Assembly (NCBI RefSeq): GCF_000265405.1
Contig: NC_018010.1
Span: 2,687,501 to 2,751,500 of the forward strand
Source of the DNA: Belliella baltica DSM 15883
Lineage (GTDB): Bacteria > Bacteroidota > Bacteroidia > Cytophagales > Cyclobacteriaceae
Direction: 5' to 3'
DNA length: 64,000 bases
Shown: positions 17,494 through 25,527 of the stretch, piece after piece
Layout: each line of letters opens with the position of its first letter
Position numbering within the stretch: position 1 is the stretch's first letter
Position numbers and translations under genes: made by a program
Notes under the pieces: generated by a model
What the model was told of the DNA's origin: nothing
Databases searched by the model: none
The model's input: only the letters and a program-made list of their open reading frames with translations

Positions 17494-17725
17494 TATATCA
17501 CCAACGATAACCCTGACAACCCTTCCAATCCGCCCCGCTTGTGCGCCGAGGCGTAGCGGACAAGCTATTCCCAACATTTCAACATCCCACGACAACCAAG
17601 ATCACCTCAGACAACCCTTTTAACATTTCTAACATCACCAACATTTGACAACGCGACAACCCCGACAACAATGACAACCAGACAACCCTTCAAACATTTT
17701 TAACATTCCTAACATCACGAACATT
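17494..17725. repeat. CA-rich intergenic repeat tract, third copy
   Basis: Again GACAACC and CCAACATTT-type units, plus a CCGCCCC...GGCGTAGCGG segment related to the one near 16,780. The tract ends ten bases before the start of the next glycosyltransferase gene, so that gene's leader consists of repeat sequence. Confidence 0.8.
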
Positions 17726-17735
17726 TCCCAACCCC

Positions 17736-18833
17736 TTGAAAATCCTCCAACTCATCCAAAAACCCCAACGCCGTGGCGCCGAAATATTCGCCTCCCAGCT
17801 TTCTCATGCCCTACAGCAACTAGGACATGAGCTGATTTTGGTCAGTGTGTTTGAAGGAGACGGGCAACTTGATTTTACAGGCAAACAAATCCACCTACAG
17901 CGACCGATCAGCAAGCGCTTGACAGATTATAAGAGTTGGGCAGCATTTAGCAAGATCATCACAGAATTTCAACCCGATCTTATCCAAGCCAATGCAGCAG
18001 ATACCCTAAAGTTTGCTGTATTTTCCAAATTATTCTTTAGATGGAAGCAACCCATCATCTACCGCAATGCCAATCAAATGGGGGATTTCATCAAAGGATC
18101 CTGGCACAGACGATTCAATCAGTTTTTATTAAATAGGGTGGGAGCAATAGCCTCTGTCTCCCAAGCTTCTCAAGATGACCTACTAAAAACCTTCCGTTTT
18201 CCATCACAGCAGTGCAAAGTAATTCCCATAGGAATAGTACCGGAAGAGATAGAGGAAAAACGAAAAGCAGCAGCAAGCTATCAGTTCAGCCAACCATTTT
18301 TACTCCAAATAGGAGGGCTAGTGCCTGAGAAAGATCCTTTGGGAATGTTACACATCTTCCACACACTCAAAGACAAATCAATCAATTTGGTCTTTGTAGG
18401 TTCAGGCCCATTAGAAAGCAAACTCTTAAAAGAAATCCAAAGACTAAGCCTTCAAGACCGCGTACAACTCATTCCCAACCAAACCAATATCTTTCCAATC
18501 TTATCCCAAGCCACAGCCCTTGTCATGCCCTCGAAAATCGAAGGTTTGCCAGCAGTCATCCTCGAAGCCATGTATTGCAAGGTACATGTAGTAGCCTACG
18601 GAGTAGGAGGTATCCCCGAAGTTTTAAGAACGGGTGAAACAGGCTTCTGCATTAACCCAGAAGATCAAGCGGAATTTTTATCCGCCATCCACAACCTTCT
18701 CAGTCTCCCCCCCAATCAAAAAAATCAAATCCTCAACAATGCCCAAACCCTAGTCCAATCAAAATATACCCTTACCAAAGTCACCCAAGATTTCGAATCA
18801 TTTTATCTTGACATATTAGATCATAATTCATAA
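17736..18833 (+). CDS. GT4-family glycosyltransferase
   Basis: 365 residues from a TTG at 17736 (KILQLIQKPQRRGAEIFASQ), the typical GT4 N-terminus. The C-terminal domain has FLLQIGGLVPEKDPLGML, FVGSGPLESKLLKEI and the donor site MPSKIEGLPAVILEAMYCKV with E-x7-E. An ATG is missing near the N-terminus, and the TTG lies directly after the repeat tract. The gene is more GC-rich than the cassette genes upstream, resembling the 3' part of the previous GT4 gene. Together they probably represent the conserved flank of the polysaccharide locus. Confidence 0.9.
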   Translation: MKILQLIQKPQRRGAEIFASQLSHALQQLGHELILVSVFEGDGQLDFTGKQIHLQRPISKRLTDYKSWAAFSKIITEFQPDLIQANAADTLKFAVFSKLFFRWKQPIIYRNANQMGDFIKGSWHRRFNQFLLNRVGAIASVSQASQDDLLKTFRFPSQQCKVIPIGIVPEEIEEKRKAAASYQFSQPFLLQIGGLVPEKDPLGMLHIFHTLKDKSINLVFVGSGPLESKLLKEIQRLSLQDRVQLIPNQTNIFPILSQATALVMPSKIEGLPAVILEAMYCKVHVVAYGVGGIPEVLRTGETGFCINPEDQAEFLSAIHNLLSLPPNQKNQILNNAQTLVQSKYTLTKVTQDFESFYLDILDHNS

Positions 18834-19472
18834 TTGGAAATTCAACATTTTTTAACTATTTAATCTTTTCCTTTTACCTCCTCCAACCCTGAGATTTCCT
18901 CTGTGCAGCTCTGTGCCTCCTCCGTGCCACTCCGTGTAACAAAAGTTTTTTGATCCCCTTTTAGCGCTTCTAATTTTACAAGAACCCTATCTTCCCGAGA
19001 AATACTAACATTTCTAAAAACATCCACAGCCGGGACTCCCGGTCAGGTGTGCGCACTCCTTAACCCTGCATTGCGGCGCATGACGGTAGTAGTGACTATA
19101 AATCTTTCATAAGCGCCTTATACAGGGCTAATAAGCATATAGCCCCGCTGGGGCTACTTTCCCTGACTAGATCTTATCTAACATATAGGACTATCATTTA
19201 TTAACCAGTTAACCAATTAACCCAATCAACTCATTTCACCAGTTAACCAATTCAACTCAATCAACCAGTTAACCAATTCAACTCAATCAACCAATTAACC
19301 CAATCAACTCAATAACCCTTTTAACCACGACAACCCGACAATATTTCCAAAATCACCAACATCACCAACATCACCGACATTCCCAACCCCAACAACCCCC
19401 AACAACAATAACATCCCCCTAATGATGCAAATCTCCCCAATACACATTAATTTGCAAAAATAAATCGAATCC
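18834..19472. other. 639-base intergenic region with several repeat types
   Basis: No gene is recognised. The region holds a short palindrome (TAGCCCCGCTGGGGCTA) near 19,140-19,157. It then has many AACCAGTTAACCAATT-type units with AACTCAATCAACC variants at about 19,198-19,312, followed by a short tract of ACCAACATC and GACAACCC units (about 19,315-19,400). The AACCAGTTAACC family recurs near 31.95, 32.3 and 48.2 kb. Confidence 0.7.
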
Positions 19473-20699
19473 ATGTTCGGCGGTCTATTACTGATAATTT
19501 TCCTCTTCTTTCTCAATCAGTCTATCCTGAGCAACATTCAGACGAAACATAAATGGCTGAAAGCAGGATTACTGAATCAACTCTATTGGTACCACATGTT
19601 TTTTGGTGGTGTGTACTACACCTATGCGCAGTTCAACCGCTCGGATTCCGTCAACTACTACTACAAAACTTTAAACTATTGGCCCAATTGGTTCGATGCC
19701 TTTGCCACAGGTACGGACTTTATGGAGTGGTTGGCATTTCCATTTATCCGATACCTGAACTTCAACTATGAAATGATGATGTTCCTCTTTACCTGGTTTG
19801 GGTACTTAGGATTTGTTTATTTCTACCTCTTTATCAAAGAAAACCTTCGCTTCAACCCAAAATTTGAAGGTTGGGATGCCATCACCATCTTTATGTTCCT
19901 TCCCAACATGCACTTTTGGACAGCTTCTTTAGGCAAAGGTGCCGTCATCTTCTGTGGCTTGGGCTTTTTGGTTTATGGCCTTTCTTGGCCTGGAAAAAGA
20001 ATTCCTCACCTCATCATAGGCGCATTTATATCCTATATGGTGCGACCTCATATTTTAGTGGCAGTATTGATAGGGATGGCTGTAGGCTTTGTATTAGGAA
20101 AAGAAAAAGTGCCACTTTATCAAAAATACTTGGTAACAGCAGCGGGAGTGGTCTTTTCAATTCTGATGTATGAAAGCATTATCCTTTACCTAGGTTATGA
20201 CCCCAATAACCTAGTAGATTCATTCGAAGAAGAATCTGGATTGAATGCTCAAAGATTACAAGCGGCAGGTTCGGGGGTAGATATGAGCAATTACAGCCTG
20301 CCTATGAAGCTCTTTACTTTTTGGTTTAGACCATTGTTTATAGACTCTCCCAATGCCTTAGGTATAGTAGTCAGTATGGAAAATGCCTTGTATATTTACA
20401 TGTTCAGCAAAATTCTGAGTAAAGACTTTTTGACCTATATCAAGATTGCTCCTTCCATGGTCAAGATGTCAGGGGTGGTGTTTATCTCCATTTCCATCTC
20501 CATGACTTACATCATGTCCAATTTGGGTATTATCATCCGCCAAAAAAGTCAGATCATGTACTTTATGCTCTTTGTAATCGTCGCATTTATGGACTGGCAA
20601 AAAACTCAGCGCATCAAAAAACGCGCAATGATTTACAACCGAATCGTAGAGGAAGAGGAGAGAAAGAGGGCTTTGGCAAAGGAAATAGACTTGAAATAA
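19473..20699 (+). CDS. EpsG-family membrane protein, candidate polysaccharide polymerase
   Basis: 408 residues with about ten membrane segments, starting at ATG 19473. Features of EpsG/Wzy-like proteins are the early outer loop with DSVNYYYKTLNYWPNWFDAF, the WFGYLGFVYFYLFIKE block, and the FLPNMHFWTASLGKGAVIF motif. It also has a conserved arginine and histidine at MVRPH. Such proteins polymerise repeat units or assist export at the membrane. The C-terminus is a charged cytoplasmic tail. It is separated from the main operon by 0.64 kb of repeats and probably has its own promoter. Confidence 0.8.
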   Translation: MFGGLLLIIFLFFLNQSILSNIQTKHKWLKAGLLNQLYWYHMFFGGVYYTYAQFNRSDSVNYYYKTLNYWPNWFDAFATGTDFMEWLAFPFIRYLNFNYEMMMFLFTWFGYLGFVYFYLFIKENLRFNPKFEGWDAITIFMFLPNMHFWTASLGKGAVIFCGLGFLVYGLSWPGKRIPHLIIGAFISYMVRPHILVAVLIGMAVGFVLGKEKVPLYQKYLVTAAGVVFSILMYESIILYLGYDPNNLVDSFEEESGLNAQRLQAAGSGVDMSNYSLPMKLFTFWFRPLFIDSPNALGIVVSMENALYIYMFSKILSKDFLTYIKIAPSMVKMSGVVFISISISMTYIMSNLGIIIRQKSQIMYFMLFVIVAFMDWQKTQRIKKRAMIYNRIVEEEERKRALAKEIDLK

Positions 20700-20924
20700 A
20701 TATCTATATATTCTTTTACAACAGTAGTCATTTATAATTTTCATGAAGTTCTGCACAATCAGCTGTGGTCAGTTGACAATGGACTCACGTGCGCCGTGGC
20801 GTAGTTGGCGATTATTTGCATAATTAATAGTAAAATATTCACATATAGGTGTCATTATTAATTCCGCTTTTATTCAGGCTTATAATCTCTTGCAATTTTC
20901 TTTGAATTTCATTGATGATTTTCT

Positions 20925-21218
20925 TCAATGAAAGCGGTCTATCACCAAATACCTAATCAGATAAGCAATACCAGAAATAGAGTAACATGCAAAAAGGGTG
21001 ATGAATATTAAGAATCTCCATTTTTTCTTCTGAACCTTAGTGTACCATGCATTTATTACCTTTTTAGTAACAAACAAATGCGAAATGTATAGGACAATGG
21101 GTACTTGCCAATAAAAGTTACCATCGTAGATTCTTGATCCTTTTTCAACAAATAAGAAATAAACACTAAGCCCAAAAATCAAGAGCAATAGCGAAAAAAT
21201 CCATTCATTATCTAATTT
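20925..21218 (-). pseudogene. 3' part of a membrane-protein gene split by IS66 copy 1
   Basis: This is the distal piece of the gene that begins at 23667. When the IS66 element and one copy of its 8-bp target duplication are removed, the two parts join in frame to 383 residues (…REIKLDNEWIFSLL…). The 3' part encodes two to three membrane helices (LLIFGLSVYFLFV, RFLIFITLFACYSIS). On its own it would need the internal TTG at 21188, which is unlikely to be used. Beyond the stop, an overlapping frame also reads plausibly (FGDRPLSLKKIINEIQR), so a further frameshift near the 3' end is possible. Confidence 0.85.
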
Positions 21219-22801
21219 GTAACTACTCAGGTTGTAAATTAGCTATATGATTTAGATTTTCTAAGATATTTCCCGAACGTTTGATCAGGGTATCCACGAC
21301 GGATCTTATAACACAGAAGTTTTCAGCTCCATTGTTGGATTTGAACTGTCCTGATATTTTTTGTTTCACCTTGATGTTGCGTATGGCTCTTTCAGAGGCA
21401 TTGTTATCCGGTGGTACTTTTTGGTGATAGAGAAAAGTAAAAAGTGACTTTCTGTATTTCAGGAGTCTTTTTTGTAGGGATACTGCTTCTTTATGTTTTG
21501 ACTCTACAGGTTGGGCGAGTAGGTTATCCATCTTCTCTTCAATGGAAGCAATACTCCTGCTATTCTCTGGATCTGGTAGTTTTTTGAGTTTTCTCTTCAG
21601 TGAGATAGCTTCCCTGAACAGGGCCCTAAGGCTGTCAGCCCATTTAGATTTATAGCGTTCAACAATGTAGTTGAGCTCCCTAAGCAGATGTGCACAACAG
21701 AGCTGGTGCAGGTTTTCCGAATAGTTGAAGTATGCCCTCCATGCATCGTGGCACAATACTGCCTTTCCGAACCCATCGGGAAAATGTGTATTCATCGCCT
21801 TAAGTCCACGTGATTCAGATATAGCTAACAGGGTGAGTTCCTCGGTCTGATAAGTCCAGACCCACTGTTTGTTTCCATCCACTTTAGCCCCAGTCTCGTC
21901 AGCTCCTATCACAGGACTTTTAGAGACTGCCGTCTTTATCTTTGCATATATTGGTGCAGACTTGCGGGCAAACCTACCGATAATGTTATCGATACTCCCC
22001 TCGCTGAGATTAATACCGAAGCAGTCCCTGAGAAGTTCTTTCATCCTTCTATAGGGAACATACTGTCTGGCATGCAGATAACCGACAATGGTTTCAACAC
22101 CGCTCCCGTACTGTATGGGGGCATTGATATTGTCAGGGAATGACCCACTGATCTTTTCTCCACAGGAACAGTTTTTGGAAAAGATTCTATGCTCGGTACA
22201 TACCACTTTAATCACAGGAAGATCCAGGACCTGTCTTTTGGAGGACAGTTCTGCTGGAACCGCCGACAGATCACCACCACAGCAGGTACAGAATAAAGGG
22301 ATGTGGTTTTCTATTATGTCCGGGGAGGATGTCATTTCAAGGGTATGGCCTTTGTGTCCAGGCTGACCGCCGGTTTTGCGCCCTGTATCCTGACGGAGAC
22401 TCTGATTTTTTTTGGGGCGGTTCTCGTCTTTTGAAGGGGGAACCGAGCTGTTGCGGCTGTTTTTGGGATTACGGTAACGGGCAAGCTCATTTTCCAAATC
22501 GGATACCCTAGATTTTAAAGACTTGACCTGCTCCATAAGCTGGAGGTTCATCTTGATCAGTTCCTGAATAAGCGTATCCCTGTGGTCCAATATACTATAG
22601 AAATGTTTCCTGAATATCAGCACATAATCCCATGAATACCAATAATCCACGCTGTTTTTCCCCACAAAAAAATGTGGATAAACCAACTTTAAAGCTGATT
22701 TTCGTACATTCACATACAAATACGCATCAATACACCACAGAGGGCAACAAGACTCCAAATACTTGAATATCGGTCAGTAAATAATGTACCTGAGTAGTTA
22801 C
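21219..22801 (-). mobile_element. IS66-family insertion sequence, copy 1
   Basis: A 1583-bp element with terminal inverted repeats GTAACTACTCAGG / CCTGAGTAGTTAC. It is flanked by a perfect 8-bp direct repeat, TCTAATTT (21211-21218 and 22802-22809), the duplication length expected for IS66. It carries only the large transposase (TnpC) and no tnpA or tnpB, as in the minimal IS66 subgroup. A nearly identical second copy lies at 57187-58770. Confidence 0.95.
21223..22551 (-). CDS. IS66-family transposase TnpC (intact)
   Basis: The open frame extends to 22758 with a TTG start. The ATG at 22551, giving 442 residues, fits the family start better, because it begins directly with the coiled coil MNLQLMEQVKSLKSRV. 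Recognisable blocks are the PPSKDENRPKKNQSLR basic region, GRKTGGQPGHKGHTL, a zinc-finger-like CTCCGG, the DDE core (VIGADETGAKV, LCHDAWRAYF, and the C-terminal VPPDNNASERAIRNIKVK) and the terminal IS66_C part. It appears functional, unlike copy 2. Confidence 0.92.
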   Translation of the reverse strand: MNLQLMEQVKSLKSRVSDLENELARYRNPKNSRNSSVPPSKDENRPKKNQSLRQDTGRKTGGQPGHKGHTLEMTSSPDIIENHIPLFCTCCGGDLSAVPAELSSKRQVLDLPVIKVVCTEHRIFSKNCSCGEKISGSFPDNINAPIQYGSGVETIVGYLHARQYVPYRRMKELLRDCFGINLSEGSIDNIIGRFARKSAPIYAKIKTAVSKSPVIGADETGAKVDGNKQWVWTYQTEELTLLAISESRGLKAMNTHFPDGFGKAVLCHDAWRAYFNYSENLHQLCCAHLLRELNYIVERYKSKWADSLRALFREAISLKRKLKKLPDPENSRSIASIEEKMDNLLAQPVESKHKEAVSLQKRLLKYRKSLFTFLYHQKVPPDNNASERAIRNIKVKQKISGQFKSNNGAENFCVIRSVVDTLIKRSGNILENLNHIANLQPE

Positions 22802-23667
22802 TCTAATTTAATTTCTCTCCAAAAAAGAATCCCTATTATTCCAAGGTAGAGAAAACTAGAAAGGATATCCCATCCCACATTTTCTGAATAGTATAAAAAG
22901 ACTTTAAAAGGAGCAATACCAATCTCTGTTCTGCCTGCTAGACTATAAAATTGATGTTTTAAACTTTCAAGATCATAAAGTATTAATTTTTGCATTAGGA
23001 TCAACCCAAATAACATCAAACTTAAAAGGCTACTTTGTATCGTTTTCTTGGCAACCTTTTTTTCTACAATCAATGCGAATAGTGGGAATGCAGGGATAAA
23101 TGCAAATAAAAAACTTGGTTTAGCAAGTAAGGTGAGCAAACCAAACAAGAGCATATAGAGATAGGTGCTTTTTTTTGGGTTCTTCAACCATTTGACACTA
23201 TAAATATATAGGAAAAGAGAAAAAGGGAAAGCAAATATTGTTGTCGAATTATGCCAAATATTTGGCGTGAATTTCCCTAAATACCAAAAATCTCCTTCTC
23301 CAAATGGAGCAACCAGTGGCATAAATAAAACCAATCCAAAAGAAATCAAGGCAATAGACCCATTTTGTTCTTCTGTTGATAGATAGTGCTTCGTTATATA
23401 GTACTTGGTTACATTGGAGATACTCATGATAACAATGGCACTTAAAATAAACTCGTACTTAAAGTAAAAAACATAATCAAACAAGTGTACGGTCCAATAG
23501 TAGAGTGGGGGGATAAGGATTTGACTTTTCTCAAGCGCATCTTGATATAAAAATATATGTGCTTTAAAGTCAGAACTTAAAAGAAACTTAAAGGCATAAC
23601 TAAAGAAAAATAATGAAAAACAAAGAATAATAAATGCAAAGTAGTGCTGTGGTTTTATTCTACGCAT
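22802..23667 (-). pseudogene. 5' part of a membrane-protein gene split by IS66 copy 1
   Basis: From ATG at 23667 the frame encodes about 288 residues with roughly eight membrane helices and runs three codons into the IS66 end before a stop. It is the proximal piece of the 383-residue gene completed at 20925-21218. The protein resembles the multi-pass membrane enzymes of polysaccharide loci; loops such as FGEGDFWYLGKFTPNIWHNS carry acidic and aromatic residues. No specific family is recognised. It overlaps the preceding gene by 13 bases, so the two formed an operon transcribed away from the later defence genes. Confidence 0.85.
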
Positions 23668-25238
23668 ACGACATCTCTTGGATAAGTAAAAAGAATAATA
23701 TCTTCCTCTGAATCAAATTTAGGCAATTCAAAAACGCCATTATATATAAAAAGCCTTTTGTTTTTCCCTTCCTTGTAAATTGCCTTAAAATGATTTTGAT
23801 CCCAATAACCAGGAATGTAAGGAACTTGCTTTCCTAAAAGGTAATTAATCCCAGGATTTCTATACAATGGAATCAAGTCAATTTCTTCATGTTCTGTTAG
23901 TCGATTTTTTATTTCACCTAATAAATTGAATAGTGAGGTCGAGATATAGATTTCTTTTCCTTCTCGGTAACTATATGAATTGATGTTTTCAACAATCCCA
24001 CACTGTTGGAATGGCCTATTCCATAATCCATCCCATATTAATAATGGAGATCCCAAAATTAAAAGAAAAACGAATCTTCTTAATTGAGGATTATCCTTTG
24101 AAATCAAAAAAATAAGTATAACCCAGCTAAATGAATAATGTATATTGACCCAATAGAAATACAGATTACTTCCTGCATGTAGGATAAAAGGGAAAAAGAG
24201 TAACAAGAGATAAATAACTAAATCTTCCCCCCGAGTTCTTTTTTTAATGTAATGTAAACTTAAAAACCCAAGAATAATCAACAGCACGGCGGGATATAAA
24301 AATACCCATGGCTCAGCTATTTTGACCATAGCTAAACACCAAAGAATTATCACCAAAATAAAGATTATAAAGGCAGTTTTATAATATAGGTTTTTTATTT
24401 TTGAGGACTTTGCAATCAATATTCCTGAACAAAAAAATAGACTAGTCCAAACACCTCCAACAATTAAGTTTTTTGATAAGTCAAAAATACCATAGTCAGT
24501 TCTATTGAAATTTAAGCTAGAGTGTAAAAATACACTTTGTAATAATGATTGATTCAATCGAAAGTAAAATATCAATTCAAATACACAGAGTGGTAAAATT
24601 ATGATGAAGAGCTTATATGTGAATCTATGTCTTTTGATCAAAAGCACCAAACTCACTATTGTTAAAAGAAGGGCTGTGCTTATTTTTATATAAAATATGA
24701 AGCCTAGAATTAAACCGAGCCATAGTATTTTCCAAACACTTAATGCTTGATTATTATTCAGTTTATAGATCAAAAATATTAAACAACTAGAGAAAAAAAC
24801 ATTAAGGTGATTGTAAGATAAACTGTGTGGTTGGAATCCATAGCTTAAAAAAAGTGATAAGAGAATCGTGATAGATATATTGAATATTAGGGTTCTGCTA
24901 GTTAGCTGATTATGCTGAATGACTACTAGGGCTAATGGTATTAAGGTTATGAGGTAAAGTATATATCTGATAATCCTAAGTGATGCAATACCAAATTCAA
25001 AATGAAAAAATTCATGAACGATTTTAAAAAATAAATCATACCTAGTTAGATTAAATTCATTTGATTGTAATGGATCTGCCATTAATAAATAAAACCCTTC
25101 ATCGGAAAGGTCAAAACCCTTATTCCACGAGTAAATGATTAAAAAAGAAGAAATTAAAAGAGAAAATAGCAACAATAAAGAATAAGGAAATTGTTTATTG
25201 AAATTATATTGACCCACTTTTTTTCTTTTTTTGTACAA
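23655..25238 (-). CDS. multi-pass membrane protein, GT-C (GT39-like) glycosyltransferase candidate
   Basis: 527 residues with about eleven hydrophobic segments and a soluble C-terminal domain of about 110 residues. After the first membrane helix the outer loop has GFDLSDEGFYLLM; the DE pair is the usual catalytic or metal site of GT-C and PMT/ArnT-like glycosyltransferases that use lipid-phosphate sugars. The C-terminal part (IDLIPLYRNPGINYLLG) is periplasmic-domain-like. No ATG is found near the beginning and the start at 25238 is TTG. It probably decorates the polysaccharide or a glycoprotein. Confidence 0.7.
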   Translation of the reverse strand: MYKKRKKVGQYNFNKQFPYSLLLLFSLLISSFLIIYSWNKGFDLSDEGFYLLMADPLQSNEFNLTRYDLFFKIVHEFFHFEFGIASLRIIRYILYLITLIPLALVVIQHNQLTSRTLIFNISITILLSLFLSYGFQPHSLSYNHLNVFFSSCLIFLIYKLNNNQALSVWKILWLGLILGFIFYIKISTALLLTIVSLVLLIKRHRFTYKLFIIILPLCVFELIFYFRLNQSLLQSVFLHSSLNFNRTDYGIFDLSKNLIVGGVWTSLFFCSGILIAKSSKIKNLYYKTAFIIFILVIILWCLAMVKIAEPWVFLYPAVLLIILGFLSLHYIKKRTRGEDLVIYLLLLFFPFILHAGSNLYFYWVNIHYSFSWVILIFLISKDNPQLRRFVFLLILGSPLLIWDGLWNRPFQQCGIVENINSYSYREGKEIYISTSLFNLLGEIKNRLTEHEEIDLIPLYRNPGINYLLGKQVPYIPGYWDQNHFKAIYKEGKNKRLFIYNGVFELPKFDSEEDIILFTYPRDVVCVE

Positions 25239-25359
25239 TATATCAGTTTTAAAACCAAATCAGCCTCCAAATCCCTTTTATCCTAATTCGTTCAATTCCT
25301 AAAATCCGTGGTCTTGTAAATTCTGAAGGTTGAATTCCAAATTTATGCCTCAATTAATC

Positions 25360-25470
25360 ATTTATAATCCTGAAAGGATTCAATACCGCAGGTTATTAAC
25401 CCTGGATACCAACCCAGGGACAAAGTGAAAACACATGCTGTCTCCAACCCTGAAAGGGTTGAATTTTTTA
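25360..25470. repeat. hairpin repeat with CCTGAAAGG units
   Basis: The gap between the membrane-protein gene and the protease gene contains ATCCTGAAAGGAT, an ACCCTGG...CCAGGG stem and AACCCTGAAAGGGTT, spaced over about 100 bases. It is a diverged relative of the two repeats at 38,680 and 40,880. Its style resembles REP elements mobilised by RAYT transposases, but no such transposase is in the window. Confidence 0.6.
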
Positions 25471-25527
25471 TCTATTAATAGGGGAGTGTAGCTTGAAAAT
25501 ATACCCTTGTTGAATATTATATTGAAT

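Noticed and set aside
21869..22511. Plus-strand frames inside the IS66 elements
   Set aside because: Antisense shadows present identically in both IS copies.
25360..25470. CRISPR-like direct repeat (AACCCTGAAAGGGTTGAAT)
   Set aside because: Only two related units, not identical, with no regular spacers.
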